The notes below the pieces were generated by a model. It saw only the letters and a program-made list of their open reading frames with translations, had not been told where the DNA came from and searched no databases. 64,000 nucleotides of DNA from Scylla paramamosain. Lineage: Eukaryota; Arthropoda; Malacostraca; Decapoda; Portunidae. Shown piece by piece: positions 1-19,369 of this stretch. A program made the position numbers and the translations under genes. The stretch lies in assembly GCF_035594125.1 (NCBI RefSeq), contig NC_087151.1, positions 16,033,501 through 16,097,500 on the forward strand, in the 5' to 3' direction. The first letter of the stretch is position 1, and every line of letters starts with the position of its first letter.

Positions 1-479
1 TGGAGTTGTGAGAGATAAGGCAGGGTAAGAAAGGTGAGGTGAGGTGTAATGGTGAAGGGCAAGAGGAGGGGAGAAGAGTGCAGAAGGGTCGGAGGAGTGA
101 GAGAGGGGGAGATATGTGTATGTTGGAAGGTCAGGTCATGCTGAGATGGGTAAGGCGAGGTCTAGGCGAGTAAAAGATGGAGTGGAGAGGATGGAGGAGG
201 TTGAGATGAGAAAATTTGGGGAAGTGAATGTAGATGAGTTGTATAAATATTTTGTTGATAAATTACATAGAGGACAGTTAGCAAACATCCTTTATGGAGC
301 AATAAGATCACAGAAAAATGATCCTAAATGGATGGCTGTTAGGTTACAACACTACATAATGTGGAAGAATATATATAAAAGATTAAAGGCAGAGAAAGAG
401 GTTTTAAGGCCACAATATAATGAATTAGTTAGAACAGTAAGGAGGTTAATGAGGAAAGGTAAAAACAATTATGAATTAA
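1..479 (+). pseudogene. LINE-A copy 1, left part (endonuclease-RT linker)
   Basis: Decayed part of a CR1-like non-LTR retrotransposon, continuing off the left edge. The readable protein (about 116-478) holds blocks typical of the linker between endonuclease and reverse transcriptase: DELYKYFVDKLHRGQLANI, NIYKRLKAEKEVLRPQYNEL and VRRLMRKGKNNYEL. The reading frame stops at base 479 and resumes at 3347 (LK, then AANQAKMDPKGFYQVYQ), because a piggyBac element sits between the two halves. The same sequence is present uninterrupted at 55776-56290. The first 115 bases are purine-rich (GAGG, GGTGAGG) and match the same stretch of copy 2. The copy has lost coding capacity. Confidence 0.8.
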
Positions 480-985
480 CCCATAAATGACGACTGGCAG
501 GATATCCTGCCACTGCTTATATTCATGTCAGGACACATGGTATTCAGTGTCAGTGCACTAAACACCACTTGATCAGATACCTACATGTTTTATCTTGGTC
601 ATTACACATCCACATGTTGCTCTGATTCACGAGTCTGTGTCAGTTATGTGCTATATACAGTCGTGTGAAGGCGTTCGCAAGCATGTCTCAACCAAACATG
701 TTTATGGTTTTTTCCAGACCAGTAACCATTATTATTTTACTCTATAATGACATCTTTTATAAAACTGTATTGAGAAAATATCAGCAAATTGTTTCTTATC
801 GGAGATATAACTAGAAAGAATTTGCTGGCAGGATTTCCTGCCACTTGTCATTCCGATAAACTATTCTCAGTAACAATAAATTGCATAGCATTCTGTTGCC
901 ATACAATGTCTGTGACTACAACAAAATGCATAGTAAAATGTGTACACATTGATATTATGTGTTTATTTGTTTGTTTAGTTTTCAG

Positions 986-3010
986 CCTCAGCTTGAATGA
1001 AATTCATGATATACTAGAAGAACTTGATTGTGAAGGCACAACAGTAGCTATCAATCCACCACATGAGGATGGTGTTGCAGACACCAATTGTGACTCAAGT
1101 GCTTCAAATGACAAAGTCACGTGCAACCCTGATCATCTTCCATGAAGAATTTTGTCTTCTGAAGTAGTTTCTGTTACTACAAGTAATCAAAAGGATGATA
1201 TGAATGATGAACCAGATGCTCCCTCTACATCATCACAGCCTCCAAGAAAGCATTGAAAAAAAATTGCAATTAGCATCAAGTCTACTGTACCAGGCTGTGT
1301 TCAGAAACAAAATGATGATCTAATGAAACTGAAAGAAGGAATAAAGAACCCAGAGAACTGCACCAGGTTGTTTTGGACAGATAAGTGGATAAATGAAGTG
1401 TGTGAACAGAGTAAGTTGTATGCACCATAGAAATCTCTTTCAAGTAACAATGTGACACAAGAAAACATGATCTTGTTCATGACCACCCTCGTAATACCAG
1501 GGTACAACAATCTTCCAAGTCAGAGACTATATTGGTGTGAGTCTCCTGATGTCTTCCACCAACTAATCTCAGAGAGTATCAGAAGAGATACGTTTGAAGA
1601 AATCATGCGCTGCTTGCACTTTGCTGATAACATGAGAATTACAGAGGACAGATTTTACAAGGTACGCTCAATTTTCTGCCATCTGAATGAAGTCAACAAA
1701 CCAAGGTACAGGCAAGAATTCTACAATGTAGATGAGGTTATAATTCCATATTATGGCAAAAATGGATCCAAGGAGTTTATCAGTGGTAAACCAATATGAT
1801 TTGATTTCAAAGTCAGGGCAGCATGTACAGCTGATGGATTTCTTCTTCATTCTGAGCCATATTATGGCTATGTACACGAATTCCAGACATTAGACTTGGG
1901 CGCGGTCCAAACATAATGATGGAAATGGTCAAGTAAATTGAATTAGAGGCAAGTCAGCATGTTGTATTTGACAATTTATTCACTTCATTACCCTTGCTTG
2001 AAACATTGGCTGCTCAAGGTATGGGAACAACAGGAACACTGTGTGAAGATTGTCTCTGCGGAGCTCCACTTATGCCAAAAAAATCAACAGAAGAAAAATT
2101 GTGGCTACATTTACCAAATGGACATCGGTTGTCAAGTGGTAAGATAACAAAGTAGTTTGCATGGCTTCAAATAAGTTTGAGCAGGACCCCATTCACAAGG
2201 CCAAAAGATGTAATAAGGGTGAGAGAAAGCACACTGAGACTGACATGCCAAACTACAGTTTAGATTATAAGTCAAGGACAGACCTAGGATGCTCAGTGTA
2301 GAAGAGGGGGACAGTTGAGTGTCACTGAAGAAGAGGGGATAATTGTCTGGAAGGTTATGTTGATTTGATAGATAGAGGAATTGAGTTTTTGGGGCACTGA
2401 ACAATACCAAGTTTGCTCTGCCCAATCAGAAATTTTAGAAAGATCAGAAGTCAGGTGTTCTGTGGCTTCCCAGTGCAAAATGTTTACTTCCTGAAGGGTT
2501 GGACGTCTATGAAAAGACATGGAAAAGTGCATGTTGGCGTCATTGGCGTAGGACTGGATAGGACAAGAAGTTTGGTTTAGAAGATCATTCATGAATAATA
2601 GGAAGAGAGTGGGGACAGGACAAAATCCTGAGGAACACCACTGTTAATAGATTTAAGAGAATTAACAGTATAAATGCTCAAGTTACAAATGCATGGATGC
2701 TTTTCAGAGAACTAGGAAATGACATTGGTTTGCTAGACTTTATTTGACATTTTGCCACTGTGATCATGAAAGGGACTGGCAAAAAACAAAAAATTGGCTG
2801 GACAAAGAAGACTCCCTGCTGGACTGGCAAAAAACACAGTAAGGTACAATGGCAAGCAACACTGGAGTGTGAAGGGGGACCAGCCAAACTCACGATGTTG
2901 TCAATGTTCAAAGAGGACAGTGTATTTATGTAAAATGTATGATGTTCCTGTTCATCCTGTATGCATGGAAGGATACCATTCAGTCTACTTAGTATGTGAC
3001 AGCATTATAA
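986..3010 (+). pseudogene. piggyBac transposase (PGBD2/3-like), broken
   Basis: Remains of a DDE transposase that excises and inserts DNA at TTAA. In order: an acidic N-terminal part (LNEIHDILEEL, about 1000), a conserved block with GYNNLPS and FEEIMRCLHFADN (1490-1640), a first catalytic Asp in VDE (codon at 1731), GKPI (about 1790), a second catalytic Asp in FDNLFTS (codon at 1970) in another frame, and LPNGHRLSSGK near 2110. The region expected to hold the third Asp (NKHMGGVD-type motif) is missing, replaced by the antisense LINE-C piece at 2257-2657. Coding resumes with VTNAWMLFRELGND and ends in a Cys-rich domain (CCQCSKRT, CDS) at about 2910-3000, the usual piggyBac C-terminal zinc domain. 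Several stops and frameshifts are present. An upstream TTTTCAG at 985 may be a splice acceptor. Confidence 0.85.
2257..2657 (-). mobile_element. LINE-C fragment inside the piggyBac, antisense
   Basis: Minus-strand remnant of the LINE-C reverse transcriptase, truncated at both ends. It reads DLLNQTSCPIQSYA, then LTSDLSKISDWAEQ, then SVPQKLNSSIYQ, all shared with the LINE-C copies at 33074, 47574 and 59512. The catalytic YADD box is degraded to YAND. No poly(A) tail or clear target duplication is visible. It replaces roughly the segment of piggyBac transposase that should carry the third catalytic Asp. Confidence 0.85.
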
Positions 3011-3346
3011 AGAATAATATTTGTCATGCATTCTGCCTTTGTTTTAGTGTTACATCAGTAATGTGCATTTGTATCATTAATAATCAATTGGAAAACACTA
3101 TTAGATTGATATAAATAAGCTTTGATTTAAAACTGAGAGTATTTCTAGTTTATAGTGTTTTTTTATAGATGGGAGTTTTTTTTATCTCACTATTGCTGAA
3201 TGGCAGGAAAACCTGCCATATCAAAAACCAAACTTGTATGTACTTTTCTTATTTCATTCACATTCACAGTTGTAAATGAGTCAATAATAAACATTTTCTG
3301 CAAAAATATTTTTTTTACCAATTAGATAATTATCATCATTAATGGG

Positions 3347-5171
3347 TTAAAGGCAGCCAACCAGGCGAAGATGGACCCTAAAGGATTTTATCAGGTTTAT
3401 CAGGACTAAGAACAGAGAAACAACAGGCAACATTAAAGGCAACAGATGGGGAGCTAGTTAATTCTGGGGAGGAGATTAGTAAAATTCTGAACAAGTATTT
3501 TTTAACTGTCTTCACCCAGGAAAACATGCAGGAAATGCCAAATAGTTAGCAGATATTTAGAGCAGAAGAGAATGAGAAGTTGACAGATATTACCATAACT
3601 AAGGAGATAGTGGAACAGGAGATAGATAGGCTGAAAAGTTCAAGTCACTAGGACCAGATGAAATATACCCCAGAGTACTTAAGAAATGCAAAGAGGTTAT
3701 TAGTAAACCATTACTTTCTGTCTTTGGGAAATTACTTGAGTCAGGTGAGGTACCAGTAACATGGAGGCAAGCTAATGTAATACCCCATCTTTAAGAAGGA
3801 AGATAAAACTTTAATGTTTAATTACATATCTCTCAGCTTAACTTCTGTTGTAGGTAAAATAATGGAATCAATAATAGTGAAGAACATTAGGGAGCATTTA
3901 GACAAACAGAACTTGATAAATCAATCACAACATGGCTTCACGAAAGGAGAAGTCTTGCCTGACAAACTTGATAAGTTTGGTGAGGTGGTAGATTATGGTG
4001 ATAGTTATGACATCCTATATCTGGACTTTAGCAAAGCATTTGACAAGATACCCCATCAGAGGCTACTGAGAAAGGTTAGGGCACATGGGACAGATGGGAA
4101 GGTATTAGACTGGATAAGGTCATGGCTAAGCGACAGGCAACAGAGTTGTAATGAACGGCTCTATATCTGAGTGGGATCAAGTAATTAGTGGGGTACCAGA
4201 GGTATCAGTATTAGGGGCATTGTTGTTTGTAATACATATCAGTGACTTGGATCGTGGAATTAGTAGTGATGTTAGTAAATTTGTGGGTGACATGAATATA
4301 GGTAGATTAATTAGGTCAGAATCAGATGCCATTGCCTTGCAGGCAGATTTGGATAGGATGAACGAATAGACAGACAGATGGCAAATGCAGTTTAATACCA
4401 AAAAATACAAAATACTTAGCATAAGTAGAGGAAACCCACACAGTAGGTACACAATAAACAATGAAATTCTGATAGGTTCTGAGTATGAAAAATATTTAGG
4501 AGTTATAGTTAACTGAACTCTGTCCAAAAAAGCAATAAATAGACGCCAGAAACGGGGCAAATAGGGTATTAGGATTAATCTTTTGGAGCGTTAAAAGCAG
4601 AAGTCCCAAAGCAATATTAAAATTATAATTGGTGCTGGTCAGATCTCATCTAGACTATGCTGTGCAGTTCTGGTTCCCATATTACAAGAAGGATATAAGT
4701 CTATTAGAATCAGTACAAAGGAAAATGACTAAAAGGATACACGGGATGAGGAGTATTCCTTATGAAATGAGATTGAAGCTGTTAAATTTACATTCTTTAT
4801 AGAGAGACATAGGTTAAGAGGTGATTTGATAGAAGTCTTTAAGTGGTATAAGGTTTATAACAAGGGGGACGTAAGCAAAATTCTTAGGATCAGTAACCAG
4901 GATAGAACAAGAAATAATGGGCTCAAGATTGAAAAATTTAGGTTTAAAAAAGAGATAAGAAGAAATTGGTTCTCAAATAGAGTGACAGATGAATGGAACA
5001 GACTCAGTAATCAAGTTGTTAGTGCTGTGTCATTAGGGAGCTTTAACAGAAAATTAGACAGATTTATGGATGGGGATGATAAGTGGAAATAGGTAGGTAT
5101 ATTTCATACAGGGACTGCCACGTGTAGGCCTGATGGCTTCTTGCAGCTTCCCTTATTTCTTATGTTCTTAT
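3347..5171 (+). pseudogene. LINE-A copy 1, right part (RT and C-terminal domain)
   Basis: Continuation of LINE-A after the piggyBac. It reads KMDPKGFYQVY, LVNSGEEISKILNKYFLTVFTQEN, then the reverse transcriptase core: LTSVVGKIMESI and QHGFTKG (about 3840-3950), catalytic motif A as YLDFSKAFDKIPH (about 4018-4055), RSWLSDRQQ (about 4120), a degraded GVPQGSVLG box (about 4190) and KFVGDMNIGR at 4280, where the catalytic Asp pair is lost. The C-terminus has the CR1-type ending NRVTDEWNRLSNQVVSA...LDRFMDGD (about 4970-5085). The 3' end is a GACTGCCACGTGTAGGCCTG stretch finishing in TTCTTATG-like octamers, as in CR1 elements. Stops and frameshifts make it non-functional. Confidence 0.85.
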
Positions 5172-6284
5172 ACCTGGATCTTAAAAAAACATTCGATAAA
5201 GTTCCCACAAAAATCTTATGTGGAAACTAGAGAATGGAGGATTAAAGGGAGCAATATTGGGATTTATCATTTACAAGGGAGGGAAATGAGAAGAGTAATC
5301 AAAGACACTAAATCAAGTTGGTGTTGAGTGACAAGTGAGGTACAGCAAGGATCTGTGTTGACACTTATTATGTTTAAAATATATTTAAATGATATGACAG
5401 TCTAAATAGTTATATAAACCTGTTTGCTGATGATGCAAAAATAATGAAAATAAGAAAGGATGCAAATGATTGCAAGGAGTTACAAAAGGATACTGACAAG
5501 ATACATATGTGGAGCCAAAGATGGAAACAAGAATTTAAAGCCAGAAAATGCCACATGTTGGAAGAAAGAAAAAGTAAAAAGATAGCTTCATGGAAGTACA
5601 AAAATGGGAGGATAAATAATAATGAAAAGTAATGAAGAAAAAGATTTGGGAGAAATGATTCAAAGACACATTATCACCTGAAAGACACATAAACAGGATA
5701 TTGGGCTCTACCCACAGCTTGTTAACAAACATTAATGTGGTGCTTAATTATTTTGATAGAAGATACAATGAAGAAAATTATAACAATCATGATACATCCT
5801 AAATTTTGATATGCAGCAGTAATTTGGGCTCCACATAGAAAAAATTATATATGGAAACTGGAAAGAATACAGAGGACAGCGACAAAGATGGTACCTAAAT
5901 TGAAAGACTTAAGCTATAAAGAAAGACTTGAACAGATGGGTTTACCAGTGCTACAAGAGTAAAGAGAAAGAGGAGACCTGAAAACAATGTACAAATTAGT
6001 AAACAATATAGAAAGAATAAATGGAAATGACTTGGTACCACAGATAGAGGAGGGAGAGAGATGGATGAGGAGGCACAGGAAGAAAACAAAAAAAGAATGA
6101 ATTTTCAAGTGATATCAAGAAATGCAGCTTCCTGTATAGAACTATTGAAATCTAGAATGATCTGAAGGAGAAGGTGGTTGCGGCAAATGGTGTACACATG
6201 TTTGAAAAGAAGGTGGATAAATATGGTTATGGAGACAGGATAAAATAAGCTTTGGCTCGTTCCCTCTACAATACAACTAGGTAA
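5172..6284 (+). pseudogene. LINE-B 3' third fused to LINE-A copy 1
   Basis: Starts abruptly inside the RT motif A (YLDLKKTFDKVP) of a second LINE lineage and runs to its 3' terminus. Recognisable blocks are GREMRRVIKDTKSSW, QQGSVLT, RYICGAKDGNKNLK in shifted frames, and a C-terminal GVHMFEKKVDKYGYGD. The 3' end is ACAACTAGGTAAA followed at once by (CA)n, the terminus shared by other LINE-B copies here. The LINE-A/LINE-B junction is the same at 58052, so this is one composite unit present twice. Many frameshifts. Confidence 0.8.
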
Positions 6285-10809
<4,525 letters not shown>

Positions 10810-11029
10810 GTGAACAGGGATACATTTAAGGCTTTACTGCAATGTTTCACCTTCACAGAAGGCATCATCAGGCTAAGAGTCTTGCAACATGCCCTTGGGT
10901 CTCTGGAATAGTTACTGGAGAGCAAGGGAGAGATGAAAACTACAAGACACTGCCCTGCCAAAAGAAATTTAACAAAACAGTCATAGATATCAGGATTTCT
11001 AGTCTCTTTATTCATGACATCTCAGTTGC

Positions 11030-12568
<1,539 letters not shown>

Positions 12569-12640
12569 GTACTCTAACCAACCTCTCTGTAATCTGGCAA
12601 AATCGTTAATCTGGCACACTAAAGGTTCCAATGGTGCCGA
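12569..12640. mobile_element. Tigger-like terminal remnant
   Basis: The words CTCTGTAATCTGGCAAAATC, TTAATCTGGCA and TTCCAATGGTGCCG are spaced as in Tigger-type termini. No opposite end is visible, so this is a solo relic or chance resemblance. Confidence 0.4.
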
Positions 12641-14030
12641 ACTAAAATGACGTCTGCAAAAAAAAAAGCTCTAGTAGCACAACAATTGTCTTTGTAGCAA
12701 TAACCCATGTTATTGCCCCTTTTACAGCTGCCTCAAACTGGGTTAGCTTCCCCCAAGTCACCACCTACGTGACTTGGTACAGGGCTTAATATGGGTTACA
12801 AGGTCCTCTTTTGACTCTTGCACCCTTTACAAAAATAGTCATGAAACCAGATTACACAAAAAAGGTTGTCAGCCTGTTCCACCCACCAGAAAGTAAGGGA
12901 ATATTATAATAACAACTGCCAAATCACTCAAACAGCTGGGAAAGAATCGATAGCTACGTCCTAGGAAGAGACAGTCACAAAAAGGGGCACACACTTAAAA
13001 AGGTTGAGGTATAAGACCTCGTTGGACAACCACCTTCGAATAATGAACCGCCCATTGCCCAACAAAGTATTATATCCTCCAGCTGAGTAGTTTTGTTTAC
13101 AGCCTCCTGGATGGCAGGCCTTGGCAGGGGCTGAGGTGGGAGTAAAGTTTCATTACACAGCGGCAAATTTAAAGTCCTCTGTGGCCAAACACTCTACAGG
13201 AGCCTGGACCAGCAGTAGCATTTAACAAAAACAATGTACACAAACAAACTACCCACAAAAACAACCAGTCGACTGCTCACTGTCACCAGGTACTTGCCTC
13301 ACCAGGAGACGAGGAGTCATGTTGCAATCTACACTGAGTGCCTTGCAAAGAAATGCACTCACAGGCAGACTGATGGAGACACCTAAGCACTACACATGTA
13401 AGCAGGGGTGTACTGCAGTAAATTACTCAAATACCCCTTAAAGAAACTGACCCTTCTAGCTGTAATCACTTCCCAGTCTCCTCCGAACAACACAGTCTGC
13501 CTTCGTACGTCTATCTCTTGTGGTGGCTGGACTATGACTGAATGTGGAAACGCAATGCCTCCCAGTCGTCACCAAGATGCGAGTCATGAGAGACGGGAGG
13601 GGGAGGAACAGGGAGACACCCCACCCCACTGTGCTGCTCACATCATTCACCGCTAGTTGGCAAAATAAAACACTTACTCTTTGGAAAATTCTGGTGACTC
13701 AATTATAAGACCTGGATAAATACTGACTATGCCTTTGTCAAGGGCAACTCTTCTGCTATAAAGTATGTGAGGCTTAACAGGAGGAACTAAAGAGAAAGTG
13801 CTAAAAATCAAATAGAGATAGAGACTGGGTGGAAAATATAAAACTTTTAATGTAACTGTGAGAGCGAGGCAGAGTCATGACGCAGCAGGAATTCCCACTT
13901 CTCTCTCTTTCTCTCTCTCTCTCCTTCATCTCTCTTCTCATCCTTCCTTATTCATTCTTATTTCTCACTTCTTATTCCCCAGCTACTTATGTCCTACATA
14001 ACACCCAATACAACATTAAATCAGTCTCAC
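12641..14030. other. Unrecognised DNA, probably intron of the SCLY-like gene
   Basis: No exon, transposase or RNA gene could be supported. I looked on the minus strand for the next SCLY blocks (HTDAAQ and GHKFYGP types) and did not find them. A short pyrimidine-rich (TC)n patch lies at 13900-13925. Confidence 0.4.
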
Positions 14031-14163
14031 CTGCCAATGTGGGCCACAGAAAACATGATGCCAGTCTCATTATTAGCCAACATGACTGTGATGAGGCAAG
14101 TAGATGGCCGGATGGATTCTAGCACTGCTTCAGGAAGGTTCTCCACTCCAAGATATGTTACAT
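14031..14163 (-). CDS. SCLY: Internal exon of a probable selenocysteine lyase gene
   Basis: Read on the minus strand, a TATAATCTTCAG acceptor precedes 133 open bases, followed by a GTGAGA donor. The exon encodes VENLPEAVLESIRP, then STCLITVMLANNETGIM, then FSVAHIGR. The VMLANNETG box belongs to class V aminotransferase-fold lyases (NifS/SCLY). Its NNETG asparagine contacts the pyridoxal phosphate cofactor in the family. The LANNETG form is closer to selenocysteine lyase than to mitochondrial NFS1, which has HVNNEIG. SCLY breaks selenocysteine into alanine and selenide in the cytosol. Neighbouring exons were not found within the window, so they may lie in long flanking introns beyond what I can recognise, or this may be a lone pseudo-exon. 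The segment before VENLPEAV is shorter than in the vertebrate protein. Confidence 0.7.
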
Positions 14164-14685
14164 CTGAAGATTATAAAATCTTTAAATTTCTAGTCTTTAT
14201 CCTTACATAAAACTACAAAGATGGTCAACAAGAATCAAATGTCACAATTAATACAAAATTCATAAAGATTGATAACTATCACATATAAATTGTTTTTATG
14301 CAACTCTATCTTACAAAGGTAAGGATACCATAAAGGATGTATTTGCATTAATTTGATGCAATATGTACAAAATATTCAAATAAAAATATGCTTTTTCACT
14401 CTGCTTATACAAATAACTCAAGGTAATTAATTTACAAATAAACTTTTCATGTGCATCACTTGCTTTATGAAATGTGGCCTGACATTGTGTATTTTACCCC
14501 CTTTGATACAGATATCTAAATAAGTTTCACACACTTGAACAATTATATTCCAAGATCAACTTACCATATTTCCTCAGGTATTGGTCAAGTTCTAAAGTCC
14601 AAATATTTTGGCAAAATATTGGGGGTAAGACTATACACAGAGGCAAGATTTCTTAGGTTGAAAATCTTGGAATCTAAGCATAATA
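14164..14685. other. AT-rich spacer, possible intron
   Basis: No gene seen. CTTACCATATTTCCTCAGGT near 14562 mimics a splice site but is more like the start of a TIR element of the ACCGTATTT kind. I could not find its partner. Confidence 0.4.
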
Positions 14686-15217
14686 CAGTTGATCCTCCTC
14701 TAATGTGAATTTTTGTTAAGTGATTTTTGTGCAACATCTCCTAAAAAAGCAGAATGGTCTCTTCTTATGCAACCAAAATCTACTCTAATGTGACCTGACT
14801 GCCACCGCTCACCTGTGAACAATAATGAAGCAAGACTTGTGTCACTCATTGAAATTGAACGACTTTTCACTAAAACTGCAACAGCACAGCCCCTCTACTC
14901 CTGTGCTGCAATGGCCAACCACACAAACTCCAGTCCCAGCACCCAGCCCCCTTATCACAAGAGCACCCACCTCACTTTGGACAAAAAGCAGGAATTAATA
15001 CATATGACTGAAGCTGGAAAGTGATAGATAAAGGCCTTTAAGGTAAAACAAATCAACCATCTGCACTGTATTTTTGTTGCCAAAACTTTATCAATACATT
15101 ATGGGCTCAAAAATGGGATTTTGGGTGGGGATGCAGTAGGAAATAACAGGTTTTGGGAGTACCTCTATCATGACACCTTTACTGAAGAAAATTATCACAT
15201 TAGAGGAGGACCAACTG
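14686..15217 (+). mobile_element. 532-bp Tigger/pogo miniature element
   Basis: Well-preserved non-autonomous DNA transposon. TA lies at 14684-14685 and 15218-15219. The termini are CAGTTGATCCTCCTCTAATG and, reverse-complemented, CAGTTGGTCCTCCTCTAATG, which continue alike into TGA, 22 of 23 bases matching. The interior keeps a relic of the transposase N-terminus: HLTLDKKQELIHMTEAGK at about 14969-15022, the first helix region of a CENP-B/psq helix-turn-helix, ending in a stop. It is therefore a deletion derivative that would need a transposase supplied elsewhere. Confidence 0.9.
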
Positions 15218-15219
15218 TA

Positions 15220-18221
<3,002 letters not shown>

Positions 18222-18506
18222 TTAAGGAAAGATGTGCCAAAAAAACAGTGAAGGGTTAAAGGGACTACTGCAGTTACTTTCTTCATTATTTGTTTTTGCT
18301 ACCCTGACAAACTTGTGTAATACATCACTGCCTATTGAAGGCACTTCTTGAAAAACAGCATCTTTAATATTGCATCTTTTATCAAATCTGTGTAACCACC
18401 AACAAGAAACTTTAAATGGGGATGAGTTGGTGACTTCTTTTCTTACGCAATTGTGCATAGTAAATTCTTGCACACTCACATATCTGTGGGCTGTCAATAA
18501 CTGCAC
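18222..18506 (-). pseudogene. Tigger/Tc5-type transposase DNA-binding fragment (tentative)
   Basis: Minus strand 95-codon frame with VSVQEFTMHNCVRKE and SSPFKVSCWWLHRFDKRCNIK. The FKxSxxWLxRFxxRxNI pattern is that of the second CENP-B/Tc5 helix-turn-helix in pogo-superfamily transposases. The following NADETGL-type catalytic start is not visible. No TIRs were found around it. Confidence 0.5.
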
Positions 18507-18920
18507 TTTCAGCTAACCTTCTCTTAAACAATGCTATAACAAAATGTTCAGTGATCAGCATCAACTAATTTTTCAATTATAGTTCAAGACTTTACCTGAA
18601 CAAAACCTTCTCACCACCAAAGTTTTTCTGAGTCACACAGTTGGTTTGATCTTTTCTTTATTTTTCTGATGTTATGCACTGTAAATTAAGGAATATTAAG
18701 CTGTTTGACAATATCACATGTCTGTACCCTTTCTCAAGTCAGTTACTTTCTGCTTCTCATGTAAACTATATTAAATTTCAAACCCTTCATGTACTTCCTC
18801 CTCATTTTCAGTCCATTGGGCTTTTTAGATGTCCCACCATTTTTATGTTTATCTCCCAAACCTCCCACAATCATCATTATGTGGCACGTTAACTGTAAAC
18901 TCTACTACACACAAGAAAAT

Positions 18921-18974
<54 letters not shown>

Positions 18975-19239
18975 GACAGGCTAGAAGATATCTGTGAATT
19001 GAATGGTAAAGCCAATACAGTGTATGCATGTACAGGTTATGAATGACATCATTCCAAGATGGCTGCAAAATAATAAATGCAAAGTATACCAAATTGCACT
19101 CAGTAAAGCTAGTTTGTTATTGTGCTTTGGAAAGTTTTTAAGCTGTTGTCAAATGGTGAAACTGCCAGATTTATAAATAACAGATGCAAGGCTCCACTGT
19201 AATAATAAAAATAACGACAGCAACAACAACAACAACAAC

Positions 19240-19288
<49 letters not shown>

Positions 19289-19348
19289 GATACATAACAC
19301 ATGGCATATTGCATTAATGTGAGACTAAAGGGAGCAGCTGCAAGGGAG
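18507..19348. other. AT-rich spacer with poly(A) and (CAA)n-(TAA)n
   Basis: Poly(A) 18923-18970. CAA repeats 19221-19240 merge into TAA repeats to 19289. No gene is visible. Confidence 0.8.
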
Positions 19349-19369
19349 TGTGTGTGTGTGTGTGTGTGT
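19349..19369. repeat. (GT)n at LINE-B 3' end
   Basis: About ten GT units directly followed by TATTTATCTAGTTGT, the reverse complement of the LINE-B terminus. Confidence 0.95.

Larger units (their letters stand above)
480..3346 (+). mobile_element. piggyBac DNA transposon, non-autonomous by decay, in a TTAA target site
   Basis: Cut-and-paste element bounded by the target duplication TTAA at 476-479 and 3347-3350. The ends start with CCC and finish with GGG, as in piggyBac. The outer 14 bases of the two termini match at 12 positions (CCCATAAATGACGA and, reverse-complemented, CCCATTAATGATGA). Internal palindromes GGCAGGATATCCTGCC (about 497-512) and GGCAGGATTTCCTGCC (about 826-841), and the related GGCAGGAAAACCTGCC near the right end (about 3202-3217), look like subterminal transposase-binding repeats. 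Removing the element plus one TTAA restores an open reading frame in the surrounding LINE-A. The interior carries a broken transposase gene and an antisense LINE-C fragment. Confidence 0.93.

Noticed and set aside
14562..14640. Possible minus-strand exon ending LDQYLRKYG with a GTAAGT donor
   Set aside because: The sequence looks more like the end of an ACCGTATTT-type TIR element, and no matching acceptor or protein family was seen.
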